A stretch of DNA of 64,000 bases from Halovivax limisalsi (GTDB lineage Archaea > Halobacteriota > Halobacteria > Halobacteriales > Natrialbaceae), in the NCBI RefSeq assembly GCF_023093535.1, contig NZ_CP095757.1, positions 2,046,001 through 2,110,000 of the forward strand. The letters are read 5' to 3'. Numbering within the stretch: the first letter of the stretch is position 1; every line of letters begins with the position of its first letter. Positions 1-8,931 of this stretch are shown here, one piece after another. The notes under the pieces are model-generated. The model ran no database searches, was not told the DNA's origin, and worked only from the letters and a program-made list of their open reading frames with translations. The position numbers and the translations under genes are program-made.

Positions 1-552
1 CATGAAGGCCTCCTCGCCGAAGTAGGTGATCGGGAACAGCTCCGTCCCGCCCTCGGTGCCGGTCGCGACGATCTTCGGCGTCGTGATCTCGGTCGCCCGA
101 AGCTCGCGGAATCGATCGCGAACGGCCTCGAGGACCGTCGCCCGAATCTCGAAGATCGCCTGCACCTCGGGTTTCCGGAGGTCGAGCGTCCGGTTGTCGA
201 GTCGAGTCGAGAGTTCGGCGTCGACCTTGCCGGACGGGTCGAGCGGGAGCTCAGGATCGGCCTCGGCGACCACGTCGACCGACTCGGGGACGATCTCGAC
301 GCCCGTCGGCGCGCGCGGTTCCTCGTCGACCTCGCCGGTGACCGAGACGACGCTCTCTCGAGCGACCCCGAGGCCCGTCTCGACGAGGTCATCGGGCATG
401 TCGTCCTTCTCGAACTTGATCTGGATGCGTCCGGACGTGTCCCGGAGGATCAGGAAGGCGATCCCGCCGAGGTCGCGGATCTCGTGGACCCAGCCGGCGA
501 CCGTGACCGTCTCGCCGGGCTCGGCGTCTGCCGTGTAGGTGCGATCGTCCAT
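1..552 (-). CDS. aspS: Aspartyl-tRNA synthetase (N-terminal part, cut by window edge)
   Basis: Charges tRNA-Asp (and, in non-discriminating forms, tRNA-Asn) with aspartate in the cytoplasm. Only the first 184 codons are present; the gene runs off the left edge. The visible part is the OB-fold anticodon-binding domain (motif [11 protein letters not shown] near residue 21) followed by the start of the class II catalytic core ([18 protein letters not shown] at the cut). The short N-terminal region is the archaeal type. The ATG at 552 lies about 26 bp after a TATA-like TTTAAG (minus strand, 577-582), so the mRNA is probably leaderless. GatC and GatA at 55-56 kb fit a mischarge-and-amidate route to Asn-tRNA, but the residues that would show this are outside the window. 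Confidence 0.93.
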   Translation of the reverse strand, partial: MDDRTYTADAEPGETVTVAGWVHEIRDLGGIAFLILRDTSGRIQIKFEKDDMPDDLVETGLGVARESVVSVTGEVDEEPRAPTGVEIVPESVDVVAEADPELPLDPSGKVDAELSTRLDNRTLDLRKPEVQAIFEIRATVLEAVRDRFRELRATEITTPKIVATGTEGGTELFPITYFGEEAFM

Positions 553-620
553 GCCCGCAGGTTGTCCGACCCGCGACTTAAACGCCGTTATTTTCGCCGA
601 TTCCCCTGGCGGGGCGGAGA

Positions 621-1319
621 TCAGTCGATCACGCCGCCGGTGAGGCGAACGACGCCGAAGTGCGAGTCCGCCCGGACGGTCGCGCTCGCGTTCGATCGGA
701 GACGGTCGTGGGCCTGTCGAACGCGCCGATCGAGTCGCGCGCGCTGGTCAGTTTCGTACCGAAGCTGCGCGGTCGGCGGCGTCGACAGACGAACGATCGC
801 GTCGAAGAATGGATTCACCGCGGGTGCGTACCACCGCTCCGACGACGCGGCGTTCGCGAGGACGACCCGCCCGCCCGGTCGAACGAGGTCGCACCACCGA
901 TCGACGGCCGCTGCCGGGTCCGAGAGCATTCCGACGACGAACGTCGCGACGACGGCGTCGACCGACCCGTCGGGAACCGGGGGCCGCGTCGCGTCGCCGC
1001 GGACCAGGTGGACGGTCTCCCGTTGTCCGACGACTCGCTCCGCCCGATCGAGCACGCCGCGCGCGACGTCGATTCCGACGACCGTCCCGCGTTCACCGAC
1101 AGCCGACTGCAAGTAGGGGAGGTTCGCACCCGTCCCGCAACCGAGTTCGACCACCGTCTCGCCCGCCTCGAGTCGACACGCGTCCGCGACGCGTTCGCGC
1201 ACGCCGCCGATGCCCGGCGTGGATCTGGAAATGACGTCGTAGAGACGGGCCCACCGGTCGTAGAAGGACCGGGCTGGGGTCGCGCCGTCGGGCCGGTCGG
1301 TGGACGAGGGATGGTCCAT
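621..1319 (-). CDS. Class I SAM-dependent methyltransferase
   Basis: A 232-residue Rossmann-type methyltransferase of the UbiE/Methyltransf_11 kind. The SAM-binding glycine motif [11 protein letters not shown] lies near residue 57, followed by the acidic GIDVARGVL strand and a [13 protein letters not shown] motif IV region. It resembles quinone or small-molecule C-methyltransferases, but the substrate cannot be read from the sequence. It stands alone between aspS and a regulator gene. A TATA-like CTAAACAC (minus strand, 1344-1351) sits about 25 bp ahead of the ATG, which supports the chosen start and a leaderless transcript. Menaquinone synthesis in the window needs a UbiE-like methylase, so that role is possible but unproven. 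Confidence 0.8.
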   Translation of the reverse strand: MDHPSSTDRPDGATPARSFYDRWARLYDVISRSTPGIGGVRERVADACRLEAGETVVELGCGTGANLPYLQSAVGERGTVVGIDVARGVLDRAERVVGQRETVHLVRGDATRPPVPDGSVDAVVATFVVGMLSDPAAAVDRWCDLVRPGGRVVLANAASSERWYAPAVNPFFDAIVRLSTPPTAQLRYETDQRARLDRRVRQAHDRLRSNASATVRADSHFGVVRLTGGVID

Positions 1320-1386
1320 CGGGGTAGTGAGACGGATCGATCGTGTTTAGCTAGGGGAGATCGGAACGGTAGTCATGTCCGTCGAT

Positions 1387-2301
1387 TCAGGGGCCGTGAA
1401 CTGACGACGCCAGCGTGCGAAGCGAGTCGGCGACCGTTTCGGGATCTGGGCCGAGTACGTACGTGATGGGCTCGATTCCCTCGCCGCCGGTCTGATAGAG
1501 CACGGTGGCGTCTGGGTTCGCCGCGACGGCCCGACCCGCGTTTTTCTCCATGTCGCCGCTCTCGTCGAACTCGGCGAGTTCGTGGCCCGCGTCCGCGAGC
1601 GCGTCCTGGATCGCGTCGTCGTATCGGACGTTGGCCGCCGCTCGCGCGTCGCTGCCGTTCGCGCGGGCGGCCAGCAGGATGGAGGCGACGTGTTCGGAGA
1701 CGCCGAACTCCGGGTCCGCCGGGATCGTCGCCTGGCCCTTGACGTCGACGATGCGACCGGGCACGCCCGCCACGTCGTCGATCCCGGACGCGTCGGGCGT
1801 ACACGCCACGAGATTCGATCCGACAGCCGGTATCAGTCCGGCGAACCCGCTCGCGTTCTCGAGGAGGTGGAGGCCCCGGCGAAGCGACGATCGGACGCGT
1901 TCGCTCGTCCTGAGTTCGTTCTCCGGATCGTGCACCCGGAAGGACGGGTAGTTCGCCAGCTCCGGTTCGGCCTCCTCGTGCATCCGCGCGAGGAGGTCGC
2001 TTCCCCCTTCGAGTTCGCGGATGAGCACCTCGAGTTCGACGAGCGCCTGCACGGGCGTGAGCTCGTCGTCGGCGAGCCCGTCGGCGAGGTCGGCGATCAC
2101 CTCCGCGACGCGGTCGTCCGCGGCGACCGTCTCGTTGATCCGCACGTCGCCGTGGGCGTACTTCGAGACGGCGCTCTGGCTGATGCCGAGCAGCGTCGCG
2201 ACCTCCCGCTGCGTGAGTCCGCGATCGCGCAACTCGGCGGCGAGCAGCGACCGGACCGTCGGGAGGAACTCCTCGACGACGATCTCCTCGATAAACCTCA
2301 T
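1387..2301 (-). CDS. HTH-ThiN transcriptional regulator (ThiR-like)
   Basis: A 304-residue fusion of an N-terminal XRE-type helix-turn-helix (about residues 20-60, RGLTQREVATLLGISQSAV) and a C-terminal thiamine-phosphate-synthase-like ThiN domain (about 125-300, with NLVACTPDAS and a KNAGRAVAANPDATVLYQTGG region). Archaeal proteins of this layout act as regulators that sense thiamine phosphates and control thiamine synthesis or transport; whether this copy keeps synthase activity is unknown. It is monocistronic. A TATA-like GTTATTTCC (minus strand, 2330-2338) precedes the ATG by about 27 bp. No other thiamine gene is in the window, so its targets are distant. Confidence 0.78.
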   Translation of the reverse strand: MRFIEEIVVEEFLPTVRSLLAAELRDRGLTQREVATLLGISQSAVSKYAHGDVRINETVAADDRVAEVIADLADGLADDELTPVQALVELEVLIRELEGGSDLLARMHEEAEPELANYPSFRVHDPENELRTSERVRSSLRRGLHLLENASGFAGLIPAVGSNLVACTPDASGIDDVAGVPGRIVDVKGQATIPADPEFGVSEHVASILLAARANGSDARAAANVRYDDAIQDALADAGHELAEFDESGDMEKNAGRAVAANPDATVLYQTGGEGIEPITYVLGPDPETVADSLRTLASSVHGP

Positions 2302-2428
2302 CGACTGGCCTCCGCTACGCCGCCCGAGGAAATAACTCTACGGTCGTTCGAACCCGTCCGACCGTTTCCTCGACAGTGCGCCCGGGGGCCACCCGGTCGA
2401 ACCCGCCTCCGGCCGCTGGCGAGAGCGA

Positions 2429-3028
2429 TCATTCGGTGGGGCGCTGATCGCCGCCGAACTCGTGATCGCCGCCGATCCGCGACGCCTGCGGGCCGGACTG
2501 GTCCTGGTACTTCGAGCCGCGGGCCGCGCCGTAGGGGCGCTCGGCCGGCGACGTGAGTTCGGTGAACGTCAGCTGCGAGACCCGCATCCCCGGCGTCAGG
2601 GCGACCGGTGCCGTCCCGAGATTCGAGAGTTCGAGGGTTATCTGGCCGCGGTACCCGGGATCGCACAGCCCGGCGGTGGCGTGGACCACCACGGCGAGCC
2701 GGCCGAGCGAGGATCGCCCCTCGACGTGAGCGATCAGGTCCGGCGGGATCTCCACGCGCTCGTGGGTCGTCCCGAGGACGAAATCGCCGGGGTGGAGGAT
2801 GAAGTCCTCGTCCGGTTCGACGACCGTCTCGGTGAGGTAGTCGTCGACCTCGCCTTCGGCGCTCGGGTGAATACAGGGGATGTTCGTCCGGCTGAACTCG
2901 AGGAATTCGTTTCCCAGCCGGAGGTCGACGCTCGCGGGCTGGATCTGCAACTCCGGATCGTCGAGCGGTTCGACGACGAGATCGCCCGATTCGAGGCGAT
3001 CGAGGATGTCCGCGTCCGAGAGGATCAT
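2429..3028 (-). CDS. dcd: dCTP deaminase
   Basis: Converts dCTP to dUTP (or directly to dUMP in bifunctional forms), feeding dTMP synthesis. The 199-residue protein has the family start [15 protein letters not shown], the nucleotide-binding [18 protein letters not shown] segment with the catalytic Glu region nearby, and the C-terminal [18 protein letters not shown] lid. Length matches archaeal homologues (about 190-200). A TATA-like TATTAAC (minus strand, 3052-3058) lies about 26 bp before the ATG, giving a leaderless start. It stands alone between the ThiN regulator and pth2. Mono- versus bifunctional activity cannot be decided here. Confidence 0.92.
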   Translation of the reverse strand: MILSDADILDRLESGDLVVEPLDDPELQIQPASVDLRLGNEFLEFSRTNIPCIHPSAEGEVDDYLTETVVEPDEDFILHPGDFVLGTTHERVEIPPDLIAHVEGRSSLGRLAVVVHATAGLCDPGYRGQITLELSNLGTAPVALTPGMRVSQLTFTELTSPAERPYGAARGSKYQDQSGPQASRIGGDHEFGGDQRPTE

Positions 3029-3171
3029 GATCGGTGACTCGCGCGCCGCCAGTTAATACGTACGGGTTCGAGGTGGCTGGTCGGCCGGTCCGCAAACTGG
3101 TGCAGTCCACGGAATCACCGTGACCGCCCGCGGATCGTGGCCCCTATAGCGCCCGCCCGCGAGTATCCGGC

Positions 3172-3510
3172 ATGAAGCAGGCCATCGTCGCCCGGACCGA
3201 CGTCGGGATGGGGACCGGAAAGCTCGCCGCGCAGGTCGCCCACGCCTCCCTCTCGGCCTACGAGAAAGCGGACGAACGGGATCGGCGCGCCTGGAAGACC
3301 GGCGGCCAGAAGAAGATCGTGCTCAAGGGCTCCGGCGAGCGGGAACTGCACGAACTCGCGTCGATCGCGGACCGAGAGGGTCTGGCGAACGCCATCATCC
3401 GGGACGCCGGCCACACGCAACTGGAACCCGGGACAGTCACCGCACTCGCGGTCGGTCCAGGGCCCGAGGACGCCGTCGACCGAGTGACGGGCGACCTCTC
3501 GCTGTTCTGA
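3172..3510 (+). CDS. pth2: Peptidyl-tRNA hydrolase, archaeal/eukaryotic type (Pth2)
   Basis: Releases peptides from prematurely dropped peptidyl-tRNA so the tRNA can be recycled. The 112-residue length is exactly that of the archaeal Pth2 family. Visible family motifs are [20 protein letters not shown] at the start (conserved Lys and Gly residues), AHASL, the [11 protein letters not shown] strand and the [12 protein letters not shown] signature near the C-terminus. A TATA-like CCTATAG lies near 3147, about 25 bp ahead of the ATG. It is followed by the esterase and truD genes on the same strand, but gaps of about 95-120 bp suggest separate transcripts. Confidence 0.94.
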   Translation: MKQAIVARTDVGMGTGKLAAQVAHASLSAYEKADERDRRAWKTGGQKKIVLKGSGERELHELASIADREGLANAIIRDAGHTQLEPGTVTALAVGPGPEDAVDRVTGDLSLF

Positions 3511-3605
3511 CCGTCGCTGTCGGAGACCGCTCGAACCGATCGAGTCGGGCGACGGTCGTTCGCCGGGACGCGAAGCGATTTGGGCGACGACCTCGTGGGT
3601 GGCCT

Positions 3606-4283
3606 ATGCCCAGTCAGTCGAGCGGTTCCGGTCGAGCTGGTGACGATCCACACGCCGGGACCGACGTCGAGCGAGCGGGACCGTCGCTATCGGACGCGTC
3701 CGCGGCCGTGATCCTCGTTCACGGTCGCGGCGCGCGTGCGACCGGAATGCTCGGACTCGCCGACGAGATCGGGCGCGACGACGTCGCCTACCTCGCGCCC
3801 CAGGCCCATCGCGGCACCTGGTACCCCCAGTCGTTCATGGCGCCGATCGAGGCGAACCAACCCCACCTCGGCTCGGCGCTGTCGAAACTCGACGCCCAGC
3901 TCGAGACCGTCACGGACGCTGGCGTTCCGCTCGAGCGGACGATCCTCGCGGGCTTCTCGCAGGGTGCGTGTCTCGCCAGCGAGTTCGCCGCCCGGAACGC
4001 GAGACGGTACGGTGGGCTCGTCGCCCTGAGCGGCGGATTGATCGGCCCCGAGGGAACCGACTTTTCGTACGACGGATCGATGGACGGGACGCCGGTGTTT
4101 CTGGGCTGTGGGGATCAGGACCCGCACATCCCCGTCGAACGCGTCGTGGAGACCGCCGACGCCTTCGATTCGCTCGACGCCTCGGTCGAGAAACGGATCT
4201 ACGAGGGGATGAGCCACGGGATCATCGAGGACGAGATGGACTTCGTCCGCGACCTCGTCGGGTCCGTCGCGAGCGACGACTAA
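3606..4283 (+). CDS. Alpha/beta-hydrolase, phospholipase/carboxylesterase type
   Basis: A 225-residue predicted esterase. The serine nucleophile sits in AGFSQGA (Ser118), the acid in CGDQDPHIP and the histidine in GMSHGI, the order expected for the alpha/beta-hydrolase triad. VILVHGRGA near residue 36 forms the oxyanion loop. It resembles the YpfH/Abhydrolase_2 group, which hydrolyses short-chain esters; the real substrate is unknown. No signal peptide or membrane segment is seen, so it is probably cytoplasmic. The first 30 residues are low-complexity, so the true start could be slightly downstream. Confidence 0.8.
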   Translation: MPSQSSGSGRAGDDPHAGTDVERAGPSLSDASAAVILVHGRGARATGMLGLADEIGRDDVAYLAPQAHRGTWYPQSFMAPIEANQPHLGSALSKLDAQLETVTDAGVPLERTILAGFSQGACLASEFAARNARRYGGLVALSGGLIGPEGTDFSYDGSMDGTPVFLGCGDQDPHIPVERVVETADAFDSLDASVEKRIYEGMSHGIIEDEMDFVRDLVGSVASDD

Positions 4284-4403
4284 CTGCTTCGGTGTGGTGT
4301 CAGCGCCGACTACCCGTGGCCGGACCGAGCATCCGTCCACTCGGTCGCCCGCGACGAAGACGAACGCATTTATCCGTCCGTCGCCACCGTCCGGACAGTT
4401 CGA

Positions 4404-5813
4404 ATGCGCCCCGCCCACCCGACCGAGCGGACCGTCGGCGTCGACTACTACGTCAGCGACGCCGACGGGACCGGCGGCCGACTCCGCGAACGGGACGAAC
4501 ACTTCCGCGTTCGCGAGCGCGAATCGTTCTCGGCGGAGCCCCTCGACGCCGACCCCTCGGCCTACCCGCACGTCGTCGTCCGCGCCACCCTGTCCGGCTG
4601 GGATACGAACGACTTCGCGGCCCGCCTCTCCGACGCGCTCGGCATCAGCCGCGAACGCGTCTCCTGGGCCGGGACGAAGGACAAACGGGCCGTGACGACC
4701 CAGCTCTTCACCGTCCGGGACGTCGATCCGTCCGATATCCCGTCGCTCTCCGCCGCCGACGTCGAGCTGGTCGGGCGGGCTGGCCGCGCGATCCAGTTCG
4801 GCGACCTGCTCGGCAACGAGTTCGAAATCGTCGTCTCCGAGCCGAACTCGCCGGAATCCGCTCGGACGGTCCGGGACGAACTCGCGGCGTTCGGCGGTCT
4901 CGGGAATTCCGCAACCGATCGCCGATCGGCCGACGCGAGGGATTCTGCCGGGGGTGACGATTCCGGCGCCGGTGACGATCCGACCACGATCGGCGTCCCC
5001 AACGTCTTCGGCCAGCAGCGATTCGGCAGCTACCGCCCGATCACCCACGAGGTCGGACTCGCGATCGTCGGGCGAGACTGGGAGGGAGCGGTGATGACGT
5101 ATCTGGGTGACCCGCACGAGTCCGAGCCCGCGGAGACGCGCGAGGCCAGAAAGTTCGTCGCGGAGACGCGCGACTGGCAGGGCGCGCTCGATCGATTTCC
5201 CGGGCACCTCCGGTACGAACGCTCGCTGTTGCACGCGCTTGCGGAATCGGGCGGTCCCGCGGACGAATCGACGTACCGGGACGCCCTCGATCGGTTCCCC
5301 TCGAACCTCAGGCGGCTGTTCGTCCACGCGGCCCAGTCGTACGCGTTCAACCGGATTCTGAGCGAGCGCCTGGCCGCCGGACTGCCGTTCGATCGCCCCG
5401 TCGAGGGCGACGTGGCGTGTTTCGCCGACCGCGACGGGCCGGACGACCTCGCCGTACCGGACACCGATCGACAACAGCGCGTCTCCGGGCGACGCGTCGA
5501 GTCGATCGCGCGCCACTGCGAGCGCGGTCGGGCGTTCGTCACGGCCCCGCTCGTCGGCACCGAAACGGAACTCGGCGAGGGAGAACCCGGAGCGATCGAG
5601 CGGTCGGTCCTCGACGACCTGGGCCTGTCTCCGGGTGACTTCGACCTGCCTGGAGCGTATCACTCGAGCGGGACGCGACGGGCGATCCTCGTCCGAACGG
5701 AGCTTTCGCTCGATCACGACCCGCTCACCCTCTCGTTCTCGCTGCCGAGCGGCTCGTACGCGACCGTCGTCCTGCGCGAGTTCCTGAAGACCGATCCCGT
5801 CGACCTCGGCTAG
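4404..5813 (+). CDS. truD: tRNA pseudouridine(13) synthase TruD
   Basis: Makes pseudouridine at position 13 of tRNA. The catalytic aspartate is in [13 protein letters not shown] (Asp93), and the TruD-specific [11 protein letters not shown] motif follows an acidic Gly/Asp-rich insert (about residues 165-195) typical of a halophile. The C-terminal half with [19 protein letters not shown] and REFLKTDP completes the family pattern. At 469 residues it is slightly long because of the insert. A TATA-like CATTTATCC at 4367-4375 precedes the ATG by about 30 bp. It is transcribed with, or just ahead of, the DUF2103 gene 50 bp downstream. Confidence 0.93.
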   Translation: MRPAHPTERTVGVDYYVSDADGTGGRLRERDEHFRVRERESFSAEPLDADPSAYPHVVVRATLSGWDTNDFAARLSDALGISRERVSWAGTKDKRAVTTQLFTVRDVDPSDIPSLSAADVELVGRAGRAIQFGDLLGNEFEIVVSEPNSPESARTVRDELAAFGGLGNSATDRRSADARDSAGGDDSGAGDDPTTIGVPNVFGQQRFGSYRPITHEVGLAIVGRDWEGAVMTYLGDPHESEPAETREARKFVAETRDWQGALDRFPGHLRYERSLLHALAESGGPADESTYRDALDRFPSNLRRLFVHAAQSYAFNRILSERLAAGLPFDRPVEGDVACFADRDGPDDLAVPDTDRQQRVSGRRVESIARHCERGRAFVTAPLVGTETELGEGEPGAIERSVLDDLGLSPGDFDLPGAYHSSGTRRAILVRTELSLDHDPLTLSFSLPSGSYATVVLREFLKTDPVDLG

Positions 5814-5863
5814 GCCTCGACCCGAAGCGTGGCGGTTTTGAGTCGAGCCACCGTCGTTCCGGT

Positions 5864-6589
5864 ATGGAGTGTCGGCACTGTGCCTCGCCGCTCGAGAAAC
5901 CCGGCGACTACTGCCTGGTCTGTCGAACGCGCAACGCCGACACCGTCGTCCTCGACGCGGCCCGAGATCGAGCGACGATCACGATGCTCGCCGAGGCGGA
6001 TCGAGCGGGGGAGACGACCGTGACGACCACCCCCGAATCCGAGGGCGATCGCGCCGTCGTCGAACTCCGGAACTTCGCGGGCCGCGTCGCCGACGAGATC
6101 CGGCGCAAGCGTCCCACCGAAATATACGCCACGGGCGAGCGGCCGGTGATCCGAGCGGTGCGATCGAAGCTACGCTACCCGTTCTACCGTGTCGACGACC
6201 CGGATCCGGTCGCCTACGTTCGCGACCGACGCGGCGAGGACGCCCTCGACGTGGTTGAGACGCCGCCCGCGGAGAAGATCGGCGGCAGTCACTCGACGCT
6301 CATCGGCGGTCGGTCGGGCGTGCGCGCGATCCAGACGGTCGCGGAACATCCCCACGTCAAGAAGGTGATCCCCGGGCCGATCGACGCCGGCGGCACCGGC
6401 TCCCAGTCCGGCCTCCGGGCGAAGGTCGCCAGGTCCGGTGACGGCGGAAACCTCCGACTGCTCCTGCGAGACGGGTCGAGCGTCCAGGAGAACCGCGTGG
6501 TGACGACGGCCTGGGACAGAGACACCGGCGAGCGGGTTCGCGAGGCCCTGAACGAGGCGCTCGTCGACGCCGACATGCGGGAGGCCTGA
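5864..6589 (+). CDS. DUF2103 domain protein with N-terminal zinc ribbon
   Basis: A 241-residue protein conserved in archaea with no established function. Four cysteines in two CxxC pairs (Cys3/Cys6 and Cys17/Cys20) form a likely zinc ribbon at the N-terminus. The rest matches the DUF2103 pattern, with KIGGSHSTLIGGRSG and HVKKVIPGPIDAGG blocks and a basic C-terminal region, suggesting nucleic-acid binding. It lies 50 bp after truD on the same strand, so a link to RNA metabolism is possible by context only. Confidence 0.75.
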   Translation: MECRHCASPLEKPGDYCLVCRTRNADTVVLDAARDRATITMLAEADRAGETTVTTTPESEGDRAVVELRNFAGRVADEIRRKRPTEIYATGERPVIRAVRSKLRYPFYRVDDPDPVAYVRDRRGEDALDVVETPPAEKIGGSHSTLIGGRSGVRAIQTVAEHPHVKKVIPGPIDAGGTGSQSGLRAKVARSGDGGNLRLLLRDGSSVQENRVVTTAWDRDTGERVREALNEALVDADMREA

Positions 6590-6969
6590 AACCGGGACAC
6601 GTCGATGTCGGCGGCCCGCTGGGTCGCTCCTCGACAGTTCCGGGTGAGGCCTCGCGTTCGGCGTCCTGACGGTCACGGGTCGATCGATCAGCGTTATCCG
6701 GACCGGCGTGGAAGCCGCTGGCGTGGTCGATCGTTCGGACGCGGTGTTGATCGCCGTGGCGGCGTTCGTCCTCGCCGGCGTGTTCGCCGGGGAGGTCGCC
6801 GCGCGAATCGAACCCGCGACGGTGTCACCTGCAGTTCCGCGGACCGCCGGGTCCGTCGCCGCACTGGGGGTGATCGGGTGGGAATGCGCCGTCTGGCAGT
6901 GGCGCGACCGAACCCCGCCGGTCGCGACTCAACAGGTTTATTGGTGGGGTGGGGATAGGTACGGATACT
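6590..6969 (+). other. Gap ahead of rpl37ae with a stopless coding-like stretch
   Basis: No complete gene is seen in these 380 bp. From a GTG at 6723, about 25 bp after a TATA-like GCGTTATCC (6691-6699), a frame with strong G/C third positions encodes two hydrophobic stretches (VLIAVAAFVLAGVFAGEVA and [18 protein letters not shown]). It has no stop before it overlaps the ribosomal gene in another frame and only closes at the pcc1 stop. It could be a decayed small membrane-protein gene or chance. The L37Ae promoter (TATA-like GTTTATTGG, about 6936-6944) lies at its end. Confidence 0.3.
6936..6944 (+). promoter_or_regulatory. TATA box of the rpl37ae-rpoP-pcc1 operon
   Basis: GTTTATTGG centred about 26-30 bp before the ATG at 6970. 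The spacing predicts a very short or absent leader and supports the ATG at 6970 over the in-frame ATG at 6949. Confidence 0.6.
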
Positions 6970-7245
6970 ATGGCCGAGCAAACGAGGGGAACGATCGGCA
7001 GCGCCGGACGCTTCGGCGCCCGGTACGGCCGGGTCGCCCGCCGACGCGTCTCGGAGATCGAGTCGGATATGGAACACGCCACCGTCGACGGCGACGACGT
7101 CACCCGCGTCGGCACCGGCATCTGGAAGAACGAGGAAACGGGCGATACGTTCACCGGCGGGGCCTACCGTCCGACGACGCCCGCCGGCAAGACGGTCACG
7201 CGCTCTATCCGCGCAGCACTCTCCGAAGACGCGGACGACGAGTAA
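6970..7245 (+). CDS. rpl37ae: Large-subunit ribosomal protein L37Ae lacking its zinc finger
   Basis: A 91-residue ribosomal protein (eL43 family) of the 50S subunit. The family landmarks [32 protein letters not shown] and [11 protein letters not shown] are all present. The four cysteines that normally bind zinc between and around these blocks are absent: the usual CxxCG is replaced by TVDGD, and the GIWxCxxC block reads [10 protein letters not shown]. The frame is intact, so this is substitution rather than a frameshift. The start at 6970 is chosen from the TATA spacing and the family N-terminus. The rpoP gene follows after 6 bp. Confidence 0.93.
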   Translation: MAEQTRGTIGSAGRFGARYGRVARRRVSEIESDMEHATVDGDDVTRVGTGIWKNEETGDTFTGGAYRPTTPAGKTVTRSIRAALSEDADDE

Positions 7246-7251
7246 CACACG

Positions 7252-7386
7252 ATGGCATACAAGTGCTCTCGCTGCAAGCGCGACGTCACGCTCGACGAGT
7301 ACGGCGGCGTCCGCTGCCCGTACTGCGGCCACCGCGTGCTGCTGAAAGAGCGCAGCCGCGACGTCAAGGAAGTCGACGTCGAGTGA
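7252..7386 (+). CDS. rpoP: DNA-directed RNA polymerase subunit P (Rpo12)
   Basis: A 44-residue subunit of archaeal RNA polymerase, homologous to eukaryotic Rpb12. The zinc ribbon is intact: CSRC at residues 5-8 and CPYC at 22-25, then [11 protein letters not shown]. It is sandwiched between L37Ae (6 bp upstream) and Pcc1 (overlapping by 4 bp), a typical archaeal gene order that supports co-transcription. Confidence 0.95.
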   Translation: MAYKCSRCKRDVTLDEYGGVRCPYCGHRVLLKERSRDVKEVDVE

Positions 7387-7658
7387 CGACCGCCGCCCAC
7401 GCGACGACGCTTTCGTTTTCCTACCCCTCGACGCGACGAGCGACTCGCGTCGCGACGAGCGTCCGTCCGGAGATCGGCGATATCGACGACGACCGGTCCC
7501 GGACGCGGCTCGAGCGTCACGGCGATACGGTCGAGATTCGGATCGAGGCGAGCGACCTGACGGCATTGCGGGCGGCGCTCAACACCTGGTTGACCCTCGT
7601 CGACGTCGCCGAGCGGGCGATCGAGGGCGGGCAGTCAGACGCCGAACGTGCGTCGTGA
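7383..7658 (+). CDS. pcc1: KEOPS complex subunit Pcc1
   Basis: A 91-residue subunit of the KEOPS complex, which makes the universal t6A modification at position 37 of ANN-decoding tRNAs; Pcc1 is the dimerisation and tRNA-binding part. The sequence has the short alpha/beta Pcc1 pattern, with [10 protein letters not shown] at the start, a [20 protein letters not shown] core and VDVAERAIE at the end. A GTG at 7383 gives a 4-bp overlap (GTGA) with the rpoP stop, indicating translational coupling. The other KEOPS subunits are not in the window. Confidence 0.85.
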   Translation: MTTAAHATTLSFSYPSTRRATRVATSVRPEIGDIDDDRSRTRLERHGDTVEIRIEASDLTALRAALNTWLTLVDVAERAIEGGQSDAERAS

Positions 7659-7794
7659 GGCGAGCGGCGTCGGTCCCCGACCTGTTCTACCACCGATCGT
7701 CGACAGCTGATCCGGTCGCTCGGACCGAGGTGATAACCGGCGCGTCCGTCGAGCGATTCGGACGAGGCGGCCCGGTTTCGGATTCAAAGCTTGG

Positions 7795-7803
7795 GTTTAT
7801 CAG
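7795..7803 (+). promoter_or_regulatory. TATA box of the prefoldin beta gene
   Basis: GTTTATCAG centred about 28 bp before the ATG at 7826. It implies that pfdB has its own promoter within the longer gene run and a leaderless start. Confidence 0.6.
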
Positions 7804-7825
7804 TCCGGGAACCGTCCGCTCGACT

Positions 7826-8221
7826 ATGCAGGGTAATTTGCCACCAGAGGCCCAGGAGAAAATCGAGGAGCTGCAGGGACTGCAGGAGACGGCCCAGACC
7901 GTCGCCGTCCAGAAGCAGGAGGCCGAATCCGGCCTGCAGCAGGCCGAGATGGCCCTCGACGAACTCGACGAGGTCGACGACGATACGACGATGTACCGCC
8001 AGATCGGCGACCTCTTCGTCGAAACTGAGTACGACGAAGCCGCCGAGGACCTCGAAGAGAAGGTCTCGAACCTCGAGGTCCGACTCGAAACCCTCGAAAA
8101 GCAGGAGGAACGCGTCCAGCAGCAGTTCGAGTCCCTCCAGGACGAACTCGAAGGGATGCTCGGTGGCGGCGCGATGGGCGGTCCGGCCGGCCCCGGCGGC
8201 CCCGGTGCGGGCGGCGCGTAA
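7826..8221 (+). CDS. pfdB: Prefoldin subunit beta
   Basis: A 131-residue chaperone subunit; four beta and two alpha subunits form a jellyfish-shaped hexamer that holds unfolded proteins for the thermosome. Two long coiled-coil helices (about residues 5-45 and 70-110) flank a hairpin around [16 protein letters not shown], the family signature. The Gly/Ala/Pro-rich tail ([15 protein letters not shown]) is common in haloarchaeal copies. The ATG at 7826 is chosen because of the TATA box at 7795-7803. The next gene overlaps its stop by one base. Confidence 0.93.
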   Translation: MQGNLPPEAQEKIEELQGLQETAQTVAVQKQEAESGLQQAEMALDELDEVDDDTTMYRQIGDLFVETEYDEAAEDLEEKVSNLEVRLETLEKQEERVQQQFESLQDELEGMLGGGAMGGPAGPGGPGAGGA

Positions 8222-8529
8222 TGCCACCCGAGGAGTCCGACCCGGCGCGGCAGTCGTCGCCGGCCGACGGCAATGACGAGACCGAGTGGCCGGACGACGA
8301 GACCGTGGTCGAAACGGCCTCGGACGCGGCCGAGGGACTCGTGTTCGACCGATACAAACAGTCTGAGGTTCGCGACCTCGACGTGACTGTCACGTTCGAG
8401 GGCGGTCGACTCGAGGTCGACGTCTACCTCCACGCACCCGAGTCGACGGTCGATCCCGAACGGGTCGCCGACGACGCCGCGCTCGCGGCGCAGACTGCGG
8501 TCGACGAACTCTTCGAGGACCGATCGTAG
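8221..8529 (+). CDS. DUF3194 domain protein
   Basis: A 102-residue acidic protein conserved directly after prefoldin beta in archaea. The start overlaps the pfdB stop by one base (TAATG), so translation is probably coupled. It has a predicted alpha-beta fold with DETVVETASDAAEGLVFDRY followed by strands DLDVTVTFEGGRLEVDVYL. The function is not established. The first 25 residues are low-complexity and acidic. Confidence 0.75.
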   Translation: MPPEESDPARQSSPADGNDETEWPDDETVVETASDAAEGLVFDRYKQSEVRDLDVTVTFEGGRLEVDVYLHAPESTVDPERVADDAALAAQTAVDELFEDRS

Positions 8530-8578
8530 GCTTCGAGGATCGGTCGGCATCGCAGCGGGGTCCGTCGTCCTCCGGTAC

Positions 8579-8587
8579 GTTTATTGC
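8579..8587 (+). promoter_or_regulatory. TATA box of the small membrane-protein gene at 8609
   Basis: GTTTATTGC centred about 26 bp before the ATG at 8609, predicting a leaderless transcript. Confidence 0.55.
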
Positions 8588-8608
8588 TCACACCGAGAAG
8601 CCAGTAGC

Positions 8609-8743
8609 ATGGCCCTCGAAGGAGATCAGTTCGACCACCCCGCCTGGCTCGCCGGACTCGGGACCGTCGTCGGCTACGGCCTCATCCTCGCCCTTCTGAC
8701 GGTGCTCCTCTTCCTCGTGCCGTACGCTATCTTCATGGCGTAG
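8609..8743 (+). CDS. Small single-pass membrane protein (44 aa)
   Basis: Encodes 44 residues with a hydrophilic start (MALEGDQFDHPAWLAG) and one long hydrophobic helix (VVGYGLILALLTVLLFLVPYAI). A well-placed TATA box, high G/C third positions and a clean start and stop support a real gene despite its size. Similar short membrane proteins occur in haloarchaea, but I know of no function. It could be a small subunit or regulator of a membrane complex. Confidence 0.65.
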   Translation: MALEGDQFDHPAWLAGLGTVVGYGLILALLTVLLFLVPYAIFMA

Positions 8744-8931
8744 TGGCCGTCTGTTCGCATTCTGCCGGCCGAATAGTGGGTATCGATCGGATTCGCCTGC
8801 CTCCCCATCCCGTCTTTAGCGTAGCGTGGGTTCAATCTGACTGTGGCGTCGTAGCCGTCGGAGCTCAACTACCAGATCCGATACCGTTCTCCGACGGCCT
8901 GTGAGAGACGTCGCGCGATTTCTTCACTGGA

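Noticed and set aside
3687-5717. 676-codon open frame on the minus strand opposite the esterase and truD
   Set aside because: Antisense shadow of two well-supported genes; composition is what G+C-rich codon bias on the other strand produces, and no family pattern is seen.
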